A stretch of 64,000 nucleotides of DNA from Nocardioides sp. W7 (GTDB lineage Bacteria > Actinomycetota > Actinomycetes > Propionibacteriales > Nocardioidaceae), in assembly GCF_022919075.1 (NCBI RefSeq), contig NZ_CP095078.1, forward strand, positions 4,092,001 through 4,156,000. Reading direction: 5' to 3'. Positions 8,189-19,259 of this stretch are shown piece by piece. The notes beneath the pieces were generated by a model. It searched no databases. It saw only the letters and a list, made by a program, of their open reading frames with translations, and was not told where the DNA came from. Within the stretch, counting starts at the first letter, position 1; each line of letters begins with the position of its first letter. The translations under genes and the position numbers were made by a program.

Positions 8189-8221
8189 GCGGAGCGCGGG
8201 GCTACGGGCGGGCGCGCAGGC

Positions 8222-8303
8222 TCATCACGGTATGCAGACGAGCCGGCACCTCCCACGGCGTACCCACCATGGGAGGTGCGAACTGATCTGCATACCGTGA
8301 TGA
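8222..8303. repeat. Nested inverted repeat between ackA and xfp
   Basis: Outer arms of 17 bp are perfect (8222-8238 and 8287-8303, ATCACGGTATGCAGA core). Inside them, separated by 7 nt on each side, lie perfect 10-bp arms (8246-8255 GCACCTCCCA and 8270-8279) around a 14-nt loop. The structure occupies the whole space between convergent genes and would fold as a long hairpin with one symmetric internal loop from either strand. It is probably a bidirectional terminator or a small palindromic mobile element. No T-tract follows on either side. Confidence 0.75.
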
Positions 8304-8344
8304 ACCTGTGGCCGCGACCGACCACCCACCACCCTGCCCAGCCC

Positions 8345-10714
8345 TCAGCCGGTCGGCCAGGCCCAGTCGCGCACCTCGGGCAGGTCCTCGCCGTGCGTGC
8401 GGGTCCACTCCCGCGCGATCCGGCGGGTGTCGACCATCCGCTGGCGCAGCGACGCGGCCCGCGCCCCCAGGCCGGGCACCCGGTCGATGACGTCCATGAC
8501 CAGGTGGTAGCGGTCCAGGTCGTTCATCATCACCATGTCGAAGGGCGTCGTGGTGGTGCCCTCCTCCTTGTAGCCGCGCACGTGCAGGTTCTCGTGGTTG
8601 CGGCGCCGGTAGGCCAGCCGGTGGATCAGCCACGGGTAGCCGTGGTAGGCGAAGATCACCGGCCGGTCGGTCGTGAACACCGCGTCGAACTCGTGGTGCG
8701 GCATCCCGTGCGGGTGCTCGGTCTCGTCCTGCAGCCGCATCAGGTCGACCACGTTGACGAACCGCACGCGCAGGTCGGGCAGGTGCTCGCGCAGGATCGC
8801 CGTCGCGGCCAGCGCCTCCAGGGTCGGCACGTCGCCGGCGCAGGCCAGGACGACGTCCGGCGTGCCCTCGTCGTTGGACGCCCAGTCCCAGATCCCGGCG
8901 CCGCGGGCGCAGTGCAGGTCGGCGGCCTCCGCGTCGAGCCAGTCGTACGACGGCTGCTTGCCGGCGACGACGACGTTCACGTAGTGCTCGCTGGCCAGGC
9001 AGTGCCGCATCACCGACAGCAGGGTGTTGGCGTCCGGCGGCAGGTAGACCCGGACGACCTCGGCCTTCTTGTTGACGACGTGGTCGATGAAGCCGGGGTC
9101 CTGGTGGGAGAAGCCGTTGTGGTCCTGGCGCCACACGTGCGAGGTCAGCAGGTAGTTCAGCGAGGCGACCGGCGGGCGCCACTCGATCTCGCGGGTCGTC
9201 TTGAGCCACTTGGCGTGCTGGTTGAGCATCGAGTCGACGAGGTGGATGAACGCCTCGTAGCAGCTGAACAGCCCGTGCCGGCCGGTCAGCAGGTAGCCCT
9301 CCAGCCAGCCCTGGCAGGTGTGCTCGGAGAGGATCTCGACGACCCGCCCGCTGGTGGCGAGGTGCTCGTCGGTGTCCTCGATGATCCCGGCGAAGACCTT
9401 GTCGGTCGCCTCGTATACGGCGTCGAGCCGGTTCGAGGCGGTCTCGTCGGGCCCGAAGATCCGGAAGTTGTCGGGATTCGCGCGCACCACGTCGAGGAGG
9501 TACTCCCCCAGCACCCGGGTCGCCTCGTGCACCGAGGCGCCGGGGGTGGTCACCTCGACGGCGCGGGTGCGGAAGTCCGGCAGCCGCAGCGGCCGCTTCA
9601 GCAGCCCGCCGTTGGCGTGCGGGTTGGCGCTCATCCGCCGGGTCCCGGTGGGCGCGAGGGCGCGCAGCTCCGGCACCAGCCGGCCGTCGGCGTCGAAGAG
9701 CTCCTCGGGCCGGTACGACGCCAGCCACTCCTGCAGCTGCGCCCGGTGCGCGGTGTTGTCCCGGGTGCCGGCCAGCGGCACCTGGTGGGAGCGCCAGGTG
9801 CCCTCGACCGGGACCCCGTCGACGACGGCCGGCCCGGTCCAGCCCTTCGGCGTGACGAGCAGGATCATCGGCCACGGGCGTCGTTCCAGCTCCCCGTCCT
9901 CGCGCGCGGCGCGCTGGATGTCGCGGATCGAGTCATGGGCCGCGTCGAGGGCCGCGGCCAGCTGGCGGTGCACGTCGGCGGGGTCGTCGCCCTCGACCGT
10001 CAGCACCTCGTGGCCGTAGCCGCGCAGCAGGCTCTCCAGCTCCGCGCGCGGGATCCGCGCCGGGATGGTCGGGTTGGCGATCTTCCAGCCGTTGAGGTGC
10101 AGCACCGGCAGCACCGCCCCGTCGTGCACCGGGTCGACGAACTTGTTGGCGTGCCACGACGCCGCCAGCGGGCCGGTCTCGAACTCGCCGTCACCGACGA
10201 CCGCGGTGACCAGCAGGTCGGGGTTGTCCATCGCGGCGCCGTACGCGTGCGAGAGGACGTAGCCGAGCTCGCCGCCCTCGTGGATCGAGCCCGGGGTCTC
10301 GGGGGCGACGTGGCTGGGGATGCCTCCCGGGAAGGAGAACTGGCGAAACAGGGCCCGCAGCCCCTCGCCGTCGTCACCGACGGCCGGGTAGACCTCGCTG
10401 TAGGTGCCCTCGAGCCAGGCGTTCGCGACGGCGGCGGGTCCGCCGTGGCCCGGACCGGCGAGGAAGATCGCGTCGACGTCGCGCTCCCGGATCAGCCGGT
10501 TCAGGTGGGTCCACAGCAGGTTGAGGCCGGGCGTGGTGCCCCAGTGGCCGAGCAGCCGCGGCTTGATGTCGCTCGCCGCCAGGTCCCGCTCCAGCAGCGG
10601 GTTGTCGAGCAGGTAGATCTGCCCCACCGAGACGTAGTTCGCGGCTCGCCACCAGGCGTCGAGCAGGTCGAGGTCGGCATCGGTCAGAGGGGCGGGCGTC
10701 ACGGTCTGCACCAT
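8345..10714 (-). CDS. xfp: Xylulose-5-phosphate/fructose-6-phosphate phosphoketolase
   Basis: 789 aa, the full length for the family. It is a thiamine-diphosphate enzyme cleaving xylulose-5-P or fructose-6-P with phosphate to acetyl phosphate. Family blocks include LLGHWGTTPGLNLLWTHLNR and AGPGHGGPAAVANAWLEGTY near the N-terminus, the ThDP-binding GDGEFETGPLAASWHANKF, and SHVWRQDHNGFSHQDPGFID in the Pyr domain. AGGAG lies 6 nt before the ATG. It is 18 bp downstream of a USP gene on the same strand and likely co-transcribed with it from the DosR-type promoter at 11662. Cytosolic. Confidence 0.95.
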   Translation of the reverse strand: MVQTVTPAPLTDADLDLLDAWWRAANYVSVGQIYLLDNPLLERDLAASDIKPRLLGHWGTTPGLNLLWTHLNRLIRERDVDAIFLAGPGHGGPAAVANAWLEGTYSEVYPAVGDDGEGLRALFRQFSFPGGIPSHVAPETPGSIHEGGELGYVLSHAYGAAMDNPDLLVTAVVGDGEFETGPLAASWHANKFVDPVHDGAVLPVLHLNGWKIANPTIPARIPRAELESLLRGYGHEVLTVEGDDPADVHRQLAAALDAAHDSIRDIQRAAREDGELERRPWPMILLVTPKGWTGPAVVDGVPVEGTWRSHQVPLAGTRDNTAHRAQLQEWLASYRPEELFDADGRLVPELRALAPTGTRRMSANPHANGGLLKRPLRLPDFRTRAVEVTTPGASVHEATRVLGEYLLDVVRANPDNFRIFGPDETASNRLDAVYEATDKVFAGIIEDTDEHLATSGRVVEILSEHTCQGWLEGYLLTGRHGLFSCYEAFIHLVDSMLNQHAKWLKTTREIEWRPPVASLNYLLTSHVWRQDHNGFSHQDPGFIDHVVNKKAEVVRVYLPPDANTLLSVMRHCLASEHYVNVVVAGKQPSYDWLDAEAADLHCARGAGIWDWASNDEGTPDVVLACAGDVPTLEALAATAILREHLPDLRVRFVNVVDLMRLQDETEHPHGMPHHEFDAVFTTDRPVIFAYHGYPWLIHRLAYRRRNHENLHVRGYKEEGTTTTPFDMVMMNDLDRYHLVMDVIDRVPGLGARAASLRQRMVDTRRIAREWTRTHGEDLPEVRDWAWPTG

Positions 10715-10732
10715 CAGAGCTCCTGGGGTCGG

Positions 10733-11605
10733 TCAGGCGTGCTGGGCGATCGGGCCGGGGAGGTGGACCCGGTGCACGTCCACCGGGGTGGTCAGCAGCA
10801 CCGGGCAGCTCGCCTCGCGCAGGACCGCTCGCGCGACCGGTCCGAGGTGGGAGCCGGTCGGGAGCAGCGGCTGGTGCCGTCCGAGGACGACCAGGTCTGC
10901 CTCGTGAGACGCCTCGATCAGCGCCTCGCCTGCCGGTGCGTGCACTACGCGGACCTCCACGGGGACGTCGGGATACCACCCTCGCAGGCTGGTCGTGGCC
11001 CGGTCCACCCCCGCACGGATCCCTGCGGGCTTCCGCGCGTCCTCGACCGCCGTCAGCGGTCGGCGGTTCGGCCCGGTCGGGTGCCACCAGGTCGCCAGCA
11101 GCGTCAGGGCGGCCCCGCAGGCCCGGGCCACGGCGAACGCCTCGACCAGTGCCTCACCGCAGTTGACCCCCTCGTCGAAGCCGACCACGACCCGGGGGCG
11201 GCCCCCGCGCAGCGCCGAGTCGTCCGGGACCGAGAGCACCGGGACGGGCACCCAGGCACCCACGCCGCCGGTGACCGACCGCAGGTAGGGGTGCGAGCGC
11301 CGGGGGGCCCGGCCGACCACGACGAGCGCGGCGCCCGCGGCCGCGCTCACCAGGGCGACCAGGGGCGGTTCGGAGCTCAGCGTGGTGGTCACGGGCACCC
11401 GGGCGGCCACGGCGCCGCGCGCCCGCTCGGCGGCTGCGGCCAGCACCGCAGCCCCGGACGGCACCCCGGTGGCCTCGGCGCCGTCGGCGTGCACGAGGTG
11501 GAGCGGTCGGTCGAGCCGGAGCGCCTCGCGGGCGGCGTGGTCGACAACGGTGGGCGAGCCGCCGCGGCCGACGCCGACGACGACGGGTGGGGGCATGGCT
11601 GACAT
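10733..11605 (-). CDS. Universal stress protein, tandem USP domains
   Basis: 290 aa with Usp domain 1 (about 5-130; VVVGVGRGGSPTVVDHAARE, ATP-site-like region VVVGRAPRRSHPYLRSVTGG) and domain 2 (about 150-285; RVVVGFDEGVNCGEALVEAF, LGRHQPLLPTGSHLGPVARA). The first ATG is preferred because GGAG lies 8 nt upstream; the Met at codon 4 has none. Head of a probable two-gene operon with phosphoketolase and divergent from ppdK, with two DosR-type boxes in the shared 148-bp control region. Confidence 0.85.
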   Translation of the reverse strand: MSAMPPPVVVGVGRGGSPTVVDHAAREALRLDRPLHLVHADGAEATGVPSGAAVLAAAAERARGAVAARVPVTTTLSSEPPLVALVSAAAGAALVVVGRAPRRSHPYLRSVTGGVGAWVPVPVLSVPDDSALRGGRPRVVVGFDEGVNCGEALVEAFAVARACGAALTLLATWWHPTGPNRRPLTAVEDARKPAGIRAGVDRATTSLRGWYPDVPVEVRVVHAPAGEALIEASHEADLVVLGRHQPLLPTGSHLGPVARAVLREASCPVLLTTPVDVHRVHLPGPIAQHA

Positions 11606-11661
11606 GTGGGGTCTCCGATCCGTCCACCCTCACGTTCGCCGATCGCGCGGCGACGGGCCCA

Positions 11662-11675
11662 GGGACCAAGGACCC
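11662..11675 (-). promoter_or_regulatory. DosR-type palindrome GGGACCAAGGACCC (USP/xfp side)
   Basis: A 14-bp site in the divergent USP-ppdK promoter region, about 57 bp upstream of the USP start codon and roughly 50 bp from a start inferred from GAGGGT at 11626-11631. Its centre is 42 bp from the centre of the second box (four helical turns). Confidence 0.6.
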
Positions 11676-11703
11676 GGTTGCGTGGGGTCGCTCGGCCCGA
11701 CCC

Positions 11704-11717
11704 GGGACCTTCGGCCC
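11704..11717 (+). promoter_or_regulatory. DosR-type palindrome GGGACCTTCGGCCC (ppdK side)
   Basis: The best match in the window to the GGGACnTTnGnCCC dormancy box. It is centred 43 bp upstream of the ppdK ATG, which would be the transcription start if ppdK is leaderless (GAGACT at 11742-11747 ends 6 nt before the ATG). Confidence 0.65.
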
Positions 11718-11753
11718 CTCGTGCCGGCCGCGCGTCGGCGCGAGACTCGAGGC

Positions 11754-14441
<2,688 letters not shown>

Positions 14442-14458
14442 CCCCGCAAGGTCAACCA

Positions 14459-14497
14459 GGGGGCCGAGTCAGCACTACTGGTGCTGACTCGGCCCCC
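14459..14497. terminator. Bidirectional hairpin, copy 1 of a duplicated element
   Basis: Perfect 17-bp arms (14459-14475, 14481-14497) with loop TACTG lie between convergent ppdK and katE. The core CCGAGTCAGCAC-TACTG-GTGCTGACTCGG is identical to the element at 29954-29994, while the outer base pairs differ in a compensatory way (GGGGG/CCCCC here). A further partial direct copy of the right arm (TGCTGACTCGGC) follows at 14504-14515, up to the katE stop. Confidence 0.8.
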
Positions 14498-14515
14498 TAC
14501 TTCTGCTGACTCGGC

Positions 14516-16801
14516 CTAGCTCGGCGAGCCGAACCGCTCCCAGACCCGGTGCGCACCCAGGGCGGTGTGCACCTCGGCGAGGACCGCCGTCGGCTCGTCC
14601 CCGGCAAAGACCCCCGGCGCGCCGGCGATGCCGACCGCGTCGAGCGCCTGGACCCCGGCGCCCCAGGCGCCGATCACCTTGGCGTGCCGGAAGCCCTCCT
14701 GGAGCATCAGCACCACGCGCGGGTCGAGACCCGGAGCGGCGTCCTCGCCGGCCTTGCTGTCGCGCACGGTGAGCGCGTCGGGGGCCGGGGCGGGGCTGCC
14801 GGCCAGCACCAGCGCGTCGAACTCGACGGACCGGGTGGCCGCGAAGGTCCGCTGCACCGGGGTGCCGTCGGCCAGCTTGCCTCCGTGCGGTGCGACGACG
14901 AGCGGCACCATGCCGGCGTCCGAGATCGCGGCCGCGACCTCGGCGACGCCGCCCAGGTCACCGGCGGGGTCGACCACGATGCCGATCAGGCGCCCGTCGG
15001 TCGGCCAGGTCGCGCCGAGCTGGGAGAGCGCCGGGCTGGGGTCCAGGTCGACCAGCGGCTCGGTGGGCTCCGGCGCGGGCAGGCCCAGGCCGGCGGCGAC
15101 CTGCGCGCACAGGTCCGGGTCGATGTTGGCCAGGGCCAGCAGCTGACGCTCCTTGACCGCCTGCTCGAAGCACTTGGCCAGCTCGAAGGTGTACGCCGCG
15201 ACGATGTGCTCCTGCTCAGGCGCCGTCATGCTCAGCCAGAACTGGCGCGTCTGGCTGTAGTGGTCGTCGTACGACGCCGGGTTCGCGCGGACCTTGACCG
15301 ACTCGGCGACGCGCGCCGCGACCTCGACGAACGCGCCGTCCTTCGCGCCACCCGCGAAGAAGGGGCAGCCGCCGTCCAGCGAGTTGGGCTTGTACGGCGC
15401 CACTCCGCCGTGGACCGCGTCCTGGTGGAAGCCGTCGCGCAGCATGTCGTTGACCGGGGCGTGCGGCCGGTTGATCGGGATCTGGTGGAAGTTGGGTCCG
15501 CCCAGTCGGGTCAGCTGCGTGTCGAGGTACGAGAAGAGCCGCGCCTGCAAGAGCGGGTCGTTGGTGACGTCGATGCCGGGCACCAGGTTGCCGACGTGGA
15601 AGGCCACCTGCTCGGTCTCGGCGAAGAAGTTGGTCGGGTTGTGGGTCAGGGTCAGCAGGCCGATCGGCTGGACCGGTGCGAGCTCCTCCGGGACCAGCTT
15701 GGTCGGGTCGAGCAGGTCGATGCCTTCGAACATCTCCTCGGGGGTGTCCTCGAACACCTGGACGCCGAGCTCCCACTGCGGGAACGCGCCGGACTCGATC
15801 GAGTCGTAGAGGTCGCGGCGGTGGAAGTCCGGGTCGGTACCGCCGAGCAGCTGCGCCTCCTCCCAGGTCAGGGAGTGCACGCCGAGCTTGGGCTTCCAGT
15901 GGAACTTGACCAGGGAGGTCGCGCCCTCGGCGTTGACGCAGCGGAAGGTGTGGACCCCGAAGCCCTCCATGGTGCGGTAGGAGCGCGGGATGCCCCGGTC
16001 GGACATGTTCCAGATCGTGTGGTGCTGGGCCTCGGTGTGCAGCGAGACGAAGTCCCAGAACGTGTCGTGCGCGCTCTGCGCCTGCGGGATCTCCCGGTCG
16101 GGGTGCGGCTTGCCGGCGTGGATGACGTCGGGGAACTTGATGCCGTCCTGGATGAAGAAGACCGGGATGTTGTTGGCGACCAGGTCGAAGGTCCCCTCGT
16201 CGGTGTAGAACTTCGTCGCGAAGCCGCGGGTGTCGCGGACGGTGTCGGCCGAGCCCCGCGAGCCGAGGACGGTCGAGAACCGCACGAACACCTGCGTCTC
16301 CACCTCCTTGCCCAGGAAGCCGGCCCGGCTGATCGAGGCGGCGTTGCCGTAGCCGACGAAGGTGCCGTGCGCACCGGCACCGCGGGCGTGCACGACCCGC
16401 TCCGGGATCCGCTCGTGGTCGAAGTGGGTGATCTTCTCGCGCAGGTGGTGGTCCTGCAGCAGCGTCGGGCCGCGCTCGCCGGCCTTCAGCGAGTGGTCGC
16501 TGTCGCGCAGCCGGGCGCCCTGGGACGTCGTCAGGAACGCGCCCCGGCCGGAGACCGCCTCGGCGTCGACGTCGGTCGCGGCGCCGGTCGCCGTACGACG
16601 CTCCGGTCCGGCCTGGTCGGCCTTCGGCGGCAGCGGCTCGCGGGGCTCGGTCGGCTCCTCCAGCGTGGGGGTGCCGGAGCCCGGTGTCCCGGGGATGTCG
16701 GGTCGGTCCAGCTCGGCGAGCTTCTCGGCGACCCGTGCGGCCGCTCCCTCGACGGTGGCCTTCACGGCCTTCTTGACCTTGCTGGGCGTGCTTTCAGCCA
16801 T
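14516..16801 (-). CDS. katE: Large-subunit monofunctional catalase (HPII/KatE type)
   Basis: 761 aa, the size of clade 2 catalases with a C-terminal flavodoxin/GATase-like domain (about 610-761, LIGIVVDPAGDLGGVAEVAA). The distal haem His lies in RVVHARGAGAHGTF, the distal Asn in the NNIPVFFIQDGIKFPD region, and the proximal Tyr ligand in ARLFSYLDTQLTRLGGPNF. A charged N-terminal extension rich in Lys, Pro and Glu (about 1-95) precedes the core. It dismutates hydrogen peroxide in the cytosol. The ATG is preceded by CGAGGAGG. No DosR-type box was found upstream, so it may be regulated separately from its neighbours. Confidence 0.95.
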   Translation of the reverse strand: MAESTPSKVKKAVKATVEGAAARVAEKLAELDRPDIPGTPGSGTPTLEEPTEPREPLPPKADQAGPERRTATGAATDVDAEAVSGRGAFLTTSQGARLRDSDHSLKAGERGPTLLQDHHLREKITHFDHERIPERVVHARGAGAHGTFVGYGNAASISRAGFLGKEVETQVFVRFSTVLGSRGSADTVRDTRGFATKFYTDEGTFDLVANNIPVFFIQDGIKFPDVIHAGKPHPDREIPQAQSAHDTFWDFVSLHTEAQHHTIWNMSDRGIPRSYRTMEGFGVHTFRCVNAEGATSLVKFHWKPKLGVHSLTWEEAQLLGGTDPDFHRRDLYDSIESGAFPQWELGVQVFEDTPEEMFEGIDLLDPTKLVPEELAPVQPIGLLTLTHNPTNFFAETEQVAFHVGNLVPGIDVTNDPLLQARLFSYLDTQLTRLGGPNFHQIPINRPHAPVNDMLRDGFHQDAVHGGVAPYKPNSLDGGCPFFAGGAKDGAFVEVAARVAESVKVRANPASYDDHYSQTRQFWLSMTAPEQEHIVAAYTFELAKCFEQAVKERQLLALANIDPDLCAQVAAGLGLPAPEPTEPLVDLDPSPALSQLGATWPTDGRLIGIVVDPAGDLGGVAEVAAAISDAGMVPLVVAPHGGKLADGTPVQRTFAATRSVEFDALVLAGSPAPAPDALTVRDSKAGEDAAPGLDPRVVLMLQEGFRHAKVIGAWGAGVQALDAVGIAGAPGVFAGDEPTAVLAEVHTALGAHRVWERFGSPS

Positions 16802-16897
16802 ACGTCCTCCTCGGGTTAGGGCCCTGGGGTACCCCCTGTCTCGCGGGCGGACGCCACCCCGACGGGTGAGCGGGTACCCGCTCCGCCGTCGACGCGT

Positions 16898-16913
16898 TCG
16901 AACAGGTGTTCTA
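16898..16913 (+). promoter_or_regulatory. LexA (SOS) box TCGAACAGGTGTTCTA
   Basis: Matches the mycobacterial/actinobacterial SOS consensus TCGAACnnnnGTTCGA with one mismatch in the right half. It overlaps the -10 element TATCGT (16912-16917), which ends 6 nt before the ATG of the following gene, so LexA bound here would directly occlude RNA polymerase. Confidence 0.75.
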
Positions 16914-16923
16914 TCGTTCGTCC

Positions 16924-17148
16924 ATGAGGGACCGCGTCACGGGCGCCAGGGGACACACCGTCCCCCAGCACGTCTGGGTGTGCGTGACCGGGCGCTGGGC
17001 CGAGCGCTCCCCGGGGTTGCTCCTGGAGTGGCGGCGGCGCGGTGACGCCTGGGAGGCGCTCGCGGTCTGGGTCAGCGGCGGCGGGGTGCGCGCCTGGGAT
17101 GTCCGTCAGGGCTGGGTCTCCGCCGCGCACGTCCGCCGGCGCGAGTGA
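16924..17148 (+). CDS. Small SOS-controlled protein, 74 aa
   Basis: Begins MRDRVTGARGHTVPQHVWVC and contains a Trp-rich beta-like core (SPGLLLEWRRRGDAWEALAV, then WDVRQGWVSAAHV). The ATG is chosen because a LexA box and a leaderless -10 element place transcription exactly there; an upstream GTG (16906) lies inside the LexA box. From memory, small proteins with this LLLEWRR...W.ALV...W pattern occur beside the imuA/imuB/dnaE2 mutasome genes in other actinobacteria, but none of those genes is in this window. The function is unknown; a DNA-damage role is inferred from the operator. Confidence 0.7.
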   Translation: MRDRVTGARGHTVPQHVWVCVTGRWAERSPGLLLEWRRRGDAWEALAVWVSGGGVRAWDVRQGWVSAAHVRRRE

Positions 17149-17193
17149 TGCTCACCGCGGGGACCGCCCCGCCCCGCTCGCGACCGACCCGCG

Positions 17194-19158
17194 TCAGTCC
17201 GCCGGGAGCGTGAGCTCGAAGACGGTGCCCTGCCCCGCCGGGTTGTCGTAGGCGCGGATCGTGCCGCCGTGCCGACCCACGATCCGCCGGCAGATCGCGA
17301 GGCCGAGCCCGCTGCCGTCGTACTGGTGGTGCACGCGGTGGAACTCGCTGAACACCAGCTCGTGCTCGCCCTCGGGCAGCCCGATGCCGTTGTCGGCGAC
17401 GGCCACGCAGACCAGGCCGGGTCCGGCCGGGTGCGCGGAGACCCGGATCTCGGGCCGGGTGTCCGCGGCGACGTACTTCAGGGCGTTGCCCAGGAGGTTG
17501 TCGAGGAGCTGCCGGAGCAGCACCGGGTCGGCCTGCACCGCCGGCATCGGCAGCTGGCAGCTCACCTGGGTCTCCGCACCGCGGGAGCGCGCCACCTCGG
17601 TGGCGACGGCGCCCAGGTCGACCCGGACCAGCTTCAGCTCGCGGTCGCGGGACTCCGCATGGGTGAGCAGGTCCTCGATCAGCTCGCGCATCCGTCCCGA
17701 GGACGAGCGCACCCGGGTCACGAACTGCCGACCCAGGTCGAGGTCGAGCTCGACCTCGTCGTGCTCCAGGTGCTCGTCGAGCAGGTCGGTCCAGCCCTCG
17801 ATCGCCGCGAGCGGGTTGCGCAGGTCGTGGGCGACGACGCCGGCGAACGCCAGCAGCTCGGTCCGGTGCGCGTGCTCGGTGGTGGCGTCGCGGAAGACCA
17901 GCAGCGCGCGCCCCCGGCCGCGCCGGCCGTCGCGGGGCAGGAGTGCGGCGGACACGTCGAGGATCCGCTCGCCCTCCGATCCGACCGCGAGCTCCAGTCC
18001 CCGCACCTGCTCGCCGCCCAGCGCCCGCTGCACCGCGTCGCGCAGCCGGCCGCCGACCTCGCCCTCGGAGGCGAGCGCGGGGTCGCGGCCGATCATCGAG
18101 GCGGCGGCGTCGTTGCGGAAGCGGATCTCGCTCGCGTCGTCGACGACGACGATCCCGGAGTCGATGTTGGCGACGACGGCGTCCAGCAGCCGCGCCTGGT
18201 AGACCGCGTCCGCCTCGGCGGTGCGCAGCTCGTCGGCGAGCCGGTGGTTCTCGTCGCGACCCGTGGCCAGGGCCAGGCCGAGCAGGATCGTCGTCACGAC
18301 GTACAGCTGCGCGACCAGCGCCGAGGCGGCCGGATCCGCGTCGGTGACGAACGGACCCAGGTCGTTCAAGGTCGCTGTCACCAGGACGACGCCGGTGAGG
18401 CAGATCTGGCCGACGGCGACCAGGGTCGCGAAGCGGGCACCGAACCAGACGGTCGAGGCGAGCAGCGCGAACGCGAGCGGCAGATCGCCGAACGCGAACG
18501 CCACCGCGTGGGCACCGACCGCGAACGCCACGGCGACCACCAGCTCGACCCGGCCACCGGCGCCGCCGCTGAGCAACGGGGGCCGCGGGGCGGGACGGGA
18601 GAGCCGCTCGGCGACCAGCAGCCCGACGGTCGCCGCGGTCAGCGCCCCGCACAGGTTCCGACCGAACCAGAGCGCGAGCGTCACCGCGTCGGCCTCGCGG
18701 CCGAGGACGGCCAGTCCCAGCGTCCCGGCCGTCGCACCGACGGCCATGCCGACGGCGATCGCGGTCGCCAGTCGGGCCAGCGCCGCGGGCGAGTCGAGCG
18801 GCCGGGTGCCGCCCGCGCCGTACAGCTCGGGGCACCAGCGCCGCACCAGCGCCGCCGCGATCAGCGTCTGGCCGACGTTGGTCACCGTCGCGACCAGGGC
18901 GACCCCCGGGCCCGCCCCGGACAGCAGCATCACCACGGCGGCCACGACGACCAGCAGCGGCAGGTCGATGCTCCGCAGCCCGGCGCCACGCAGCAGGAAC
19001 CACAGCAGCGGCAGACCCGCCGCCGGCCAGACCAGGGCGAGGGACGTACCGTCGATGACCGTGGCCCGCCCGAGCAGCCCGGCCACGACGTACAGGGTGG
19101 CGAAGGAGACGGCCACCCACGGTGACCGTGCCGACGGACGCACCGGCATTCCGGTCAT
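17194..19158 (-). CDS. Membrane-bound sensor histidine kinase (MASE1-PAS-HisKA-HATPase)
   Basis: About 654 aa. The N-terminal ~290 residues form about eight transmembrane helices of MASE1 type (SLALVWPAAGLPLLWFLLRG). A PAS-like domain follows (about 320-430, DAVVANIDSGIVVVDDASEI). HisKA has the phospho-acceptor His in FAGVVAHDLRNPLAAIEGW, and HATPase_c has N, G1 and G2 boxes (DNLLGNALKYV, VADNGIGLPEGE, GSGLGLAICRRI). The start at 19158 follows GGGGGAG; an ATG at 19176 lacks a ribosome site. No response regulator is adjacent, so its partner is unknown. The input signal is also unknown. Confidence 0.85.
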   Translation of the reverse strand: MTGMPVRPSARSPWVAVSFATLYVVAGLLGRATVIDGTSLALVWPAAGLPLLWFLLRGAGLRSIDLPLLVVVAAVVMLLSGAGPGVALVATVTNVGQTLIAAALVRRWCPELYGAGGTRPLDSPAALARLATAIAVGMAVGATAGTLGLAVLGREADAVTLALWFGRNLCGALTAATVGLLVAERLSRPAPRPPLLSGGAGGRVELVVAVAFAVGAHAVAFAFGDLPLAFALLASTVWFGARFATLVAVGQICLTGVVLVTATLNDLGPFVTDADPAASALVAQLYVVTTILLGLALATGRDENHRLADELRTAEADAVYQARLLDAVVANIDSGIVVVDDASEIRFRNDAAASMIGRDPALASEGEVGGRLRDAVQRALGGEQVRGLELAVGSEGERILDVSAALLPRDGRRGRGRALLVFRDATTEHAHRTELLAFAGVVAHDLRNPLAAIEGWTDLLDEHLEHDEVELDLDLGRQFVTRVRSSSGRMRELIEDLLTHAESRDRELKLVRVDLGAVATEVARSRGAETQVSCQLPMPAVQADPVLLRQLLDNLLGNALKYVAADTRPEIRVSAHPAGPGLVCVAVADNGIGLPEGEHELVFSEFHRVHHQYDGSGLGLAICRRIVGRHGGTIRAYDNPAGQGTVFELTLPAD

Positions 19159-19259
19159 GCTCCCCCTGAGCCACATCGACAAAGAGCCGCTGCTGGCCGA
19201 CCCTAGACCCGCCGGCGCGGCCTCGCGGGGTTTCGCGACAAGTCGGTCCTCAGGACCGA

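Noticed and set aside
8276..11602. 1108-codon open frame antisense to xfp and a USP gene
   Set aside because: Spans two real genes and their junction hairpin; no family motif and typical shadow composition.
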